Source of the DNA: an uncultured Kiritimatiellota bacterium
GTDB lineage: Bacteria; Verrucomicrobiota; Kiritimatiellia; RFP12; UBA1067
Length of the DNA: 19,583 nucleotides
NCBI GenBank assembly: GCA_934667425.1
Contig: CAKULV010000052.1
Location: forward strand, 1 to 19,583
Reading direction: 5' to 3'
The position numbers were made by a program, and so were the translations under genes. Numbering within the stretch: position 1 is the first letter of the stretch; every line of letters begins with the position of its first letter. Below the pieces are notes generated by a model, which was given only the letters and a program-made list of their open reading frames with translations, had not been told where the DNA came from and did not search any database. Of this stretch, positions 6,400-13,175 are shown in pieces.

Positions 6400-7440
6400 T
6401 CACGCGAGGCGATTCCGCCGCCTCGCCGCAAGGCGGCAGAGCAGCACGGCCGCCGCAAGCGCCGGCTTCCGCCACGTTACGGGGAAGCCGCGAAGCGCCG
6501 CCCTGACGACGGGGTCGCCGCCGTACGCGAAGAACGTACCCAAGCCTTTGCGCAGGCATCCCTTCACGAGAAACGACGCCCTTAGTATCTCCAGCAGCGA
6601 GAATACGCACGAGGCGGCATACTGTCCGGCGAGCCGCCCGCCGGCCTTGGCATCCAACTCCTTGCGCTTGGCAAGGAGGCGAAGCTTGTTGCCGAAGAAC
6701 TCAACGCCATGCATCTTCGAGATCATCGACCCGGAAGCCGAAAGCCGGTACTCGTAGAAAGGCCGTTCAGGATCGAGCATCGTCGTGCGGCGGCAGGCGA
6801 GCAGATACTCGGAAAGGAACATCGCGTCCTCGAAGAGCGACACCGCCTCGTCAAACCGGATCCCGTTCCTGCGTATGAGTCCGGCCCTGAAACAGCCTCC
6901 CCACACTCCACCCATCACCCGCCTGGAGTTAAGCGGCTCGCCTCGATACCACGCCCGCACCTGATCGAACGAATAGCCGAAGAAGCACGGCAGCAAGGCC
7001 CTGCGTATCGCCTCCTGCCCGTCCACCCTGAAATCCGTCTTCAGCGGCACAACCGACCGGCGGCCTTCAAACGTCTGGACATGCGCAGCCCTGCAGTAGT
7101 CGGCCCCTTCTCCATCCATCGCCGCCACGGCGAGCGGGAAGAATTCCGGATCCACCGTGTCGTCGGCGTCCACGAAGAAGATGAATTCCCCTCGCGCCGC
7201 GTCAAGCCCGGCGTTGCGCGCGGACGAAACGCCGCTTCCGCCGTTCTTGAGCAGCCTGACTCGCGGATCGCGCCTCGACAGCCTTTCTATGACTTCCGCC
7301 GTGCCGTCGCTCGATCCGTCATCAACGGCCAGCACCTCTATTTCCCGCAAGGACGACGCAAGCGCCCCGGAGACGGCTTCTTCCACCGTATCCGCCGCAT
7401 TCCTGCACGGCACGATCACGCTTGCCTTGGGCGCAGTCAT
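6400..7440 (-). CDS. Family 2 glycosyltransferase
   Basis: The product is 346 aa. It has a GT-A fold typical of GT2, transferring a sugar from a nucleotide-sugar donor to a lipid or glycan acceptor at the inner face of the membrane. Visible signatures are SVIVPCRNAADTVEEAV (7-23), the donor-binding VDDGSSDGT (39-47), SSARNAGLDAARGE (72-85), the metal-binding FVDADD (89-94) and an ED pair (204-205) typical of the acceptor loop. The C-terminus has a short hydrophobic stretch followed by an Arg-rich tail, suggesting membrane association. ATG 7440 overlaps the acyltransferase stop by 4 nt (ATGA), so translation is coupled. In APE clusters a GT2 is commonly present and often fused to an LpxL-like acyltransferase. 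Here it stands alone, while such an acyltransferase domain is fused to the exporter at 13176-16085. Confidence 0.9.
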   Translation of the reverse strand: MTAPKASVIVPCRNAADTVEEAVSGALASSLREIEVLAVDDGSSDGTAEVIERLSRRDPRVRLLKNGGSGVSSARNAGLDAARGEFIFFVDADDTVDPEFFPLAVAAMDGEGADYCRAAHVQTFEGRRSVVPLKTDFRVDGQEAIRRALLPCFFGYSFDQVRAWYRGEPLNSRRVMGGVWGGCFRAGLIRRNGIRFDEAVSLFEDAMFLSEYLLACRRTTMLDPERPFYEYRLSASGSMISKMHGVEFFGNKLRLLAKRKELDAKAGGRLAGQYAASCVFSLLEILRASFLVKGCLRKGLGTFFAYGGDPVVRAALRGFPVTWRKPALAAAVLLCRLAARRRNRLA

Positions 7441-8165
7441 GTCCCGAACACCATCCTCCGCATTGTCTCCGTCAGTTCGCAGGAGGCCTTTCTCGCTTCA
7501 ATGTAATCCGTCCCGTGGAACGCCTCGACGCCGATCCGTCCGCGATGGCGAAACGAATACCGAATCGTCATCGCGCCCACGTCCCACCAAGGCTGGTGCT
7601 TGCCGAGGACCGGGGGATCGCTTTCTATGAAGACCGTCTCCACGGGAGCTCCTGTGCGCAGCGCGAGATGTGCCGCCCCCCTCTGGAACCTGTGCAGCTG
7701 CGCGTCCGCCGGTGTGCGGGTGCCCTCCGGGAATACAATCACATTGACCCCCTCGGCAAGATACCGGCTTGCCTTCCTAAGCACCTCGACAGGCCCTTCA
7801 TTGACGATGAGCGTCTTGCGGGCGATCATGCGGAGGAACGGGTTGCCGCCAACGGCGCCTTTCGTCACGCACACCGAATCCCCGGCAAGCGAGACGAGGA
7901 TAACGATGTCGATGAGCGAGATGTGGTTCGCGACTATCACCGAGCCGCGGAAAGACCGGAACGCCGCCCGGTCCCCATCGGAGACATCCACCACGAAAAG
8001 GCGCGTCACCCTGGCCGCCCATACGAAGAACCGGAACTGCGCCCTGAGCATGGCCCGCATCGCCGGCTTCGGCAGAGGAAGGCACAGCACCGCCGAAAAC
8101 AGGAGGCCGCCGATGCCGAACACCAAGAAGAAGGCGGAGCACAGAAGCGTTCGCAGGAATCTCAC
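7437..8165 (-). CDS. PlsC-type 1-acyl-glycerol-phosphate-like acyltransferase (LPLAT)
   Basis: The product is 242 aa. It is predicted to transfer an acyl group from acyl-ACP or acyl-CoA to a lipid hydroxyl at the inner membrane. An N-terminal hydrophobic helix (about 7-30) precedes the catalytic NHISLID block (80-86, the H81-x4-D86 motif). FPEGTRT (145-151) forms the phosphate-binding block. The start is GTG 8165, overlapping the stop of the ketoacyl-synthase-like gene as GTGA. It sits directly after that gene, an order also known in aryl polyene clusters, where a PlsC-like protein accompanies the Ketoacyl-synt_2 protein. A general phospholipid-synthesis role cannot be excluded, but the gene context favours a specialised lipid. 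Confidence 0.9.
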   Translation of the reverse strand: MRFLRTLLCSAFFLVFGIGGLLFSAVLCLPLPKPAMRAMLRAQFRFFVWAARVTRLFVVDVSDGDRAAFRSFRGSVIVANHISLIDIVILVSLAGDSVCVTKGAVGGNPFLRMIARKTLIVNEGPVEVLRKASRYLAEGVNVIVFPEGTRTPADAQLHRFQRGAAHLALRTGAPVETVFIESDPPVLGKHQPWWDVGAMTIRYSFRHRGRIGVEAFHGTDYIEARKASCELTETMRRMVFGT

Positions 8166-8743
8166 CGCAAGCCTTCCGTCTTGGGCGGCCCTGAAAGCAG
8201 CATCGCTATCGAATGGGCCTCGACAGGTTTCCCGAATGCCGGCAGGTAGTCTTCGGGCGTAGCCTCTTCGGCATATACGTACAATACGTGCGGCGCACCT
8301 GCCGCAAGCTGGGCCCTGGCCTCGAGAAGCCCCATTTCATAGGATCTGTCCCGCGCCGATATCGCAGTGTACGGGGCCTTGTTCCCCGTAAACAGGGACC
8401 ATGCGCCCGGTGCGGCATTGTGCACCGACGAGGAGAAGCCGGCCGGGGACATCTCCCCCTCGAAATGCATCTGCCGCATGAGCTTGTACGTTATGCCGGT
8501 TTCGCCCCAGCGGGACGAGAACACGACAGGCACCTCGCCGGCGGGAGGAAGGCCTTCGCCATCCCCCTCCTCCCCATGGAACACCTTCCACGCCGCATGC
8601 AGGGCCGCACGCTCAACCGCAGTGAGCCTGCGCCGCTCAAGCATGGGAAGGAACGAGACGTCCGGGCGCTCGCCATCGGGACCCGATCTCCACTCAACCC
8701 GCCGAAGCACCTTGAATCCGGCATCGCCACCAATATCAGCCAT
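8162..8743 (-). CDS. Ketoacyl-synt_2 domain protein (beta-ketoacyl synthase N-terminal-like)
   Basis: The product is 193 aa. The segment VVFSSRWGETGITYKLMRQM (73-92) followed by SPAGFSSSVHNAAPGAWSLF (99-118) and TGNKAPYTAISA (119-130) matches the Ketoacyl-synt_2 family (PF13723) as I remember it. This is a stand-alone half of a thiolase-like fold. It has no recognisable active-site Cys context, so it probably partners with or modulates a true ketosynthase rather than condensing by itself. Such proteins are hallmark members of aryl polyene and dialkylresorcinol-type clusters. I chose ATG 8743, 5 nt after the preceding stop with GGTGA upstream, over a TTG at 8773 that would overlap the previous gene. 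No ACP or full ketosynthase is in the window, so partner enzymes must lie elsewhere. Confidence 0.8.
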   Translation of the reverse strand: MADIGGDAGFKVLRRVEWRSGPDGERPDVSFLPMLERRRLTAVERAALHAAWKVFHGEEGDGEGLPPAGEVPVVFSSRWGETGITYKLMRQMHFEGEMSPAGFSSSVHNAAPGAWSLFTGNKAPYTAISARDRSYEMGLLEARAQLAAGAPHVLYVYAEEATPEDYLPAFGKPVEAHSIAMLLSGPPKTEGLR

Positions 8744-8748
8744 GATGT

Positions 8749-11700
8749 TCACCGCACAAGGAATGGGTCGCAATTCAACCCGAAAAGCACCTTACGCAAG
8801 TCTGCCCGGCACTCAAGGTCCGGATCGGGAAGCAGAAGCACTGCGGCCAGCTCTACGCCCTCACTGCTGTTCCACGGAATCCTCATGTCAACGTGGTCTG
8901 TTTCCGGGAAATCAAGCGCCCTGATAATCCATCCCGAATACGTGGTCTGCCCATACTGCTTTCCGATGAGGTTGACCGTATCCCACTTCCATCTCGCCCG
9001 TTCGCCCTTGCGAGCATAGTTGGCCTTGAGATAATCCTCGTTCCCGTTGATGTATCTCGCCACCGTGAACGACTTCTCGCCTCCATTCCCGCCTGGATCC
9101 GGGTTCACGATGTCCACGGTGCATTGCCTGCTGTCCGGATGGCTCGCGAAGCGCGCCAGGGCGAATACGGCATACTTCCCCGCCGGAAGCTTCGGGAACG
9201 GGAACGTCGCGATGCCAGATCCCGACGTGAACCATATGCGATCCTGGACGGAATCGGCATCGGCAGCCTTGAGCTCGGCGCCCGGCTTCAGCACGGCATC
9301 CCCGGGCGTCAGAAGGCGGGCATTCGGCGAGACGATCACGGTAAGCCGCTTCACCGACCCGCAGTCGGATATCTCCACTCCGGCGACAGTCGGGAATTCG
9401 GAACGCTTCGGCGCCGCGGGATCGCCGCTCGCATACCAGGCCTCAAGGTCGTCGCCGCGCCTCATTGCAAGCGGACTGTCGGCATCGTACGCAAGCGTCA
9501 GTCTGCCGCCCGACAGCGTCGCCCTCAACCTGCCGAAGCACTTCACCTTCGCGCCCTCCGAAACGCCAGACACGCCGAGCGTCAACGGCACGGCCGGATC
9601 GACGAGCGCCAGCTGCCGTTCCCTGCCGGGTATGGTCCCCGAATACGCGCCGCCCGATATGACGATCTCCTTGGAAGGCTCCGACCACGCGACCGTCACC
9701 TTCGCGTTCACCCCACGCTCCGCCTTGAACGTCAGCTCATTCTCCCCGGGCTCGACCCAGCCTGGATATGTGCGGGGATTCACCTCCCCGTCCGTGCGGG
9801 CAAGGAGCCGCGCCACGTCGGCAAGGGGCGCCTTTACCCTGAGCAGATAGTCGTGCCTGCCCTTCACGCGATACTCGAGGCGGCTCACGCCATCCTTGCC
9901 CATGGGCATTGGACGGAACGTCTTCCCGAAATCGGTGGACAGCTCAAGGCCGATGGAGCTTCCATCCCTGCGCCAGGCCGCATATTCGCCCCACACGATC
10001 GGATAGCAGCAGCGCACCCTGTAGCAGAACGAATCGGGTTCTACGCGCTCAAGCGCAGGGCTCTTCTCCGGCGGCGCCCCGTCAAAGGTTATCACGCCGG
10101 TAGAGTAGTGCGGGAATATGCGGTCCATTCGCTTGATCCAGCTCTTGCCCTCGTCCGCGCCGGCCACCGCCGCAAAGTTGTATTCGTCAAGACTGAGCCC
10201 CGTACTGCCGTACACGCCCGACTTGCGCCAGGTCTGGAGGTTGTTCATCCTGCCGTTGTTGGAATACCACACCCGGAAACGCTCCCCCGGGTTGAGCACC
10301 ATCGCGACACGTTCCTGATACGAAGGATCCTGCGCCCTGTGTCCGCGAGTGGACTTGCGTATGAAGCTGTCGGAGTCCGAGCCGATCCGGTTGAATATCC
10401 CGGGCTGGTCGCCCGCCTCCTTGAGGTACGATGCGGTTTCATTGTCCATTGCGGGGAAGAACTTCTGCGCGGAAAGGTCGTAGATGTGGTTCTTGCCGTC
10501 GAAGAACACCTCCTCGAAGCTGTGCCCGTATCCGCCGGTCTGCGCCGCAGGGCACATCGCGACAGTCGCGAACAGGTTTGCGGTGAGGTTGTTCAGCGGC
10601 CCGCACTCGAATCCGCAGTAGCTGTTCAGCATTATCATCGCCTCATAGCACGCGGAATGCGGCGCATCCGCTCCGGCCGAGAAGCAAAGCTGGTGGTTCA
10701 TGAAGTAGTCCGAAGCCGAAAGCACGTACTGGAACACCCTGTTCGCCTTGTCCTTGTCTGACATGTCGCCTATCGCCAGCGAGTCCGCAAGATCCCCGAA
10801 CGACCGGGGGTCGAGCCTGCCCTTGCCGACGAGTATCGGGTACAGCACCTGGTCCGACTTGGACGTGTTCTCGAACTCCACCCATTCGGGGTAGGCCGTA
10901 TTCCCGCACGAGAGCCGCATCTTGTCCCCCGCCGCAAGCGTGGCGGTCTTGACGAGCAGCTTCCTTGACGAACGGTACTCCGAAACCTTGGGCATGACCG
11001 GATAGTTTACTATGTTCAGCACCTTTGCGGGGTCGTTCTCCGGCAGGTTCTCGGCCGGATAGTACTGCACCGGCTTGCCGTCAACCATGAGCCTGTGGTC
11101 CACGCGATCCGCGAGGGAGAGAATCGATGCGGGGATGAATCCGAACCCTCCGCCAGAGACGCCATCGAAGGCGCGGTCGAACGTAAACAGGGCCCGCGTG
11201 TCGGAATCCACCTTGAATTCCATGGAGGGAATGAAGTCGCCGCCGTACCGGCATCCGGAAGACACCCTGAGGTTGTCTGCGCATCCCTCGAACAGCGGCC
11301 AATCCTTCGACACCTCGCTGCGCTTGCGCGTCGAGACGCACGAGGACCCCAGATAGAACTCCATCGCCCAAAGGTCGTTTACGTTCTTAATGCTTTCGTC
11401 GCCTATCGGGATCGCCTCGTATTCAGGTATGGGCAGCGTGGCCTTGAGCGAACCGTTTATGAACACCTGCGCCACGCCTTTTGGAGTCCACTGCAGTGCG
11501 ACGTGCGACCAGGCCGCATCGGGGATCCCGAATTCCGTTCCCTTCCATGTCTTGCTGTACGAGTGCCCGTTCCAGTCCTTCATGTCCAACGAAAGCGATT
11601 TCTCGTCATGACGATACCGCAGCTGCATCATTGCGCCCTGACCCTGAAGCAGCTGCGCCGCCCGGTATCCCTGATACGCCTCGAACAGCACCACGGGACG

Positions 11701-12765
11701 GACAGCCCAATCCTTTGCTTTCCTGCGGGATTCGACCGCCGCCCAATCAGGCCTGAACCACGCCTCCACGGTGCCGGCTCCGGCGGGGAAGTATCTGGAA
11801 GACTCCTCGCGGAACTGTACCGATTCCGTCCAGGAGCCTCGCGACGTAAGCTGGTAGAACATCGCATTCCCGTCCTGCCCGCCCAAGCGCATGGACGCGT
11901 CCCCCGGCTTGCCGCTGACCCCGCCTCCGAAGAACGAGTCGTTCCATTTCGGGAACGGCAGACGTTCCGCCGGGCGTACCGCAAGGCGCGTGACCTCAAG
12001 CGACGGAAGGCATACGGATCTGTCCGATATCTTCTGCCCGTAGTCGTCGTACGTCGCCCCGAGCGTCCGGAGTTCAAGTTCGACCATCAGCTTCTTCGCC
12101 TCCGGGTGTATGTGCCCCTCATCACGATACGCGGCAAGCTTCCGAGGCGGGCGCATATGGGAAGTCCAGCGCACATCCGCAACAGACTCCGGCAATGCGT
12201 TCCCTTTCGCGTCAAGCTGCCGTATGTGCGCCTTGCCGCCCCACACCAGTTTCGCGGTGCTCCTGAGATCCATCTCCTGAATGACCGGCATCCCGGCAAG
12301 GCCCTCCGGCACATCCACGGTGTACGTGGCATACCGGCCGCCGGGTTTGACGTCCGTCCCGCGGAAGCATATGCCGCCATCGATCACAGAGGCGCGAATG
12401 CCGCCGCCAAGACGCCATCTCCCAATGTTCGAAGGGTCCAAGGCCCCGGCGAAGAGGTTGTCGATCTTTGAAGAATCGCACGGCGGACTGCCGCGCTTCG
12501 CCGTTTCGCAGACGAGCGATTTCGTGCCGCGAGGGACGTTGAAGCGGAGCGCGACCGACCCGGGCGCCTTGCCGGCGAACTGATCCGCCTTCAGGTATTT
12601 CCCGTCGGCTTTCACCCTGAACGACTCCGCCCCGACTCTCGAAGGGAACATCTCCACCTCATACGGCACATCGGTGCGGTATGAAGCGTTCCATTCAAGC
12701 GGGAACGTCGCGCATGAGGCGGCAGATGCCGCCACGGCCATCAGGCCTGCAAGCAGATGTCTCAT
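8749..12765 (-). CDS. Large secreted protein with LamG-like and transglutaminase-like regions
   Basis: The product is 1338 aa. Residues 1-19 form a signal peptide (MRHLLAGLMAVAASAASCA), possibly with a lipobox-like Cys at 18. A beta-rich N-terminal part leads into a concanavalin/LamG-like module (about 285-530). This contains GTVEAWFRPDW and WSHVALQWTPKGVAQVFING, typical LamG strands. Residues 660-775 resemble a transglutaminase-like core: Cys residues at 717 and 721, then YGHSFEEVFFDGKNHIYDLS with H748 and D763 spaced as in the His-Asp pair. The C-terminal third is beta-sandwich-like, with no domain I can name. The start at 12765 has GGAGGG at good spacing; the longer frame from 12789 would begin almost at the predicted transcript start and hide the signal peptide. 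The ketoacyl-synthase-like gene follows after 5 nt, placing this surface protein in the same operon. A cell-surface hydrolase or cross-linking role is a guess. Confidence 0.8.
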   Translation of the reverse strand: MRHLLAGLMAVAASAASCATFPLEWNASYRTDVPYEVEMFPSRVGAESFRVKADGKYLKADQFAGKAPGSVALRFNVPRGTKSLVCETAKRGSPPCDSSKIDNLFAGALDPSNIGRWRLGGGIRASVIDGGICFRGTDVKPGGRYATYTVDVPEGLAGMPVIQEMDLRSTAKLVWGGKAHIRQLDAKGNALPESVADVRWTSHMRPPRKLAAYRDEGHIHPEAKKLMVELELRTLGATYDDYGQKISDRSVCLPSLEVTRLAVRPAERLPFPKWNDSFFGGGVSGKPGDASMRLGGQDGNAMFYQLTSRGSWTESVQFREESSRYFPAGAGTVEAWFRPDWAAVESRRKAKDWAVRPVVLFEAYQGYRAAQLLQGQGAMMQLRYRHDEKSLSLDMKDWNGHSYSKTWKGTEFGIPDAAWSHVALQWTPKGVAQVFINGSLKATLPIPEYEAIPIGDESIKNVNDLWAMEFYLGSSCVSTRKRSEVSKDWPLFEGCADNLRVSSGCRYGGDFIPSMEFKVDSDTRALFTFDRAFDGVSGGGFGFIPASILSLADRVDHRLMVDGKPVQYYPAENLPENDPAKVLNIVNYPVMPKVSEYRSSRKLLVKTATLAAGDKMRLSCGNTAYPEWVEFENTSKSDQVLYPILVGKGRLDPRSFGDLADSLAIGDMSDKDKANRVFQYVLSASDYFMNHQLCFSAGADAPHSACYEAMIMLNSYCGFECGPLNNLTANLFATVAMCPAAQTGGYGHSFEEVFFDGKNHIYDLSAQKFFPAMDNETASYLKEAGDQPGIFNRIGSDSDSFIRKSTRGHRAQDPSYQERVAMVLNPGERFRVWYSNNGRMNNLQTWRKSGVYGSTGLSLDEYNFAAVAGADEGKSWIKRMDRIFPHYSTGVITFDGAPPEKSPALERVEPDSFCYRVRCCYPIVWGEYAAWRRDGSSIGLELSTDFGKTFRPMPMGKDGVSRLEYRVKGRHDYLLRVKAPLADVARLLARTDGEVNPRTYPGWVEPGENELTFKAERGVNAKVTVAWSEPSKEIVISGGAYSGTIPGRERQLALVDPAVPLTLGVSGVSEGAKVKCFGRLRATLSGGRLTLAYDADSPLAMRRGDDLEAWYASGDPAAPKRSEFPTVAGVEISDCGSVKRLTVIVSPNARLLTPGDAVLKPGAELKAADADSVQDRIWFTSGSGIATFPFPKLPAGKYAVFALARFASHPDSRQCTVDIVNPDPGGNGGEKSFTVARYINGNEDYLKANYARKGERARWKWDTVNLIGKQYGQTTYSGWIIRALDFPETDHVDMRIPWNSSEGVELAAVLLLPDPDLECRADLRKVLFGLNCDPFLVR

Positions 12766-12800
12766 GTCAATCCCTCCATGGAAAATCATTCTGAGCTTGG

Positions 12801-12809
12801 ATTATACCA
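12801..12809 (-). promoter_or_regulatory. Extended -10 promoter of the LamG-protein operon
   Basis: On the minus strand TGG followed by a perfect TATAAT (12801-12806) forms an extended -10 element. No good -35 is seen at 16-18 nt, which is usual for extended -10 promoters. The expected start near 12794 gives a leader of about 29 nt with GGAGGG before ATG 12765. Confidence 0.65.
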
Positions 12810-12870
12810 TACTTTGATTCCCGGAATCATGAGGTTCTGAATCCTTTGAGGCGCTTGCGAAACCTTCGCA

Positions 12871-13129
12871 ATTGCGCCCCTCCCCGTGGCGACGGAGCCC
12901 CGCCGTCGTGCATGGCGATCTGCGCTTCCCCGTGGCGACGGCGCCTCGCCGTCGTGCATGGCGATTTGCGCCCCGCCCCGTGGCGACGGCGCCTCGCTGT
13001 CGTGCATGGCGATTTGCGCTTCCCCGTGGCGACGGCGCCCCGCCGTCGTGCATGGCGATCTGCGCTTCACCGTGGCGACGGCGCCCCGCCGTCGTGCATG
13101 GCACGGGAGGGACGCGCTTGTCGCGTCCG
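12871..13129. repeat. Repeat array 3: five 46-48 bp units plus a hairpin module
   Basis: Five head-to-tail units start at 12871, 12917, 12963, 13011 and 13057. The third is 48 bp; the others are 46 bp. The array ends with the hairpin module GGACGCGCTTGTCGCGTCC (13110-13128). A border sequence follows (GGTTTCCCAATGCC ... CCCCTTTGG, about 13131-13154) that also borders an element in array 2. The array occupies the gap between the exporter-fusion stop (13176) and the promoter at 12801. Its orientation relative to the upstream gene is the same as in the other arrays. Apparent open frames across it reflect a stop-poor repeat. Confidence 0.92.
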
Positions 13130-13175
13130 AGGTTTCCCAATGCCTCCCCTTTGGAGCCAAGGTGGCGGCGCAATC

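Noticed and set aside
12871..13102. CRISPR array
   Set aside because: Units are head to tail with no unique spacers, each is internally palindromic, and no cas gene is present.
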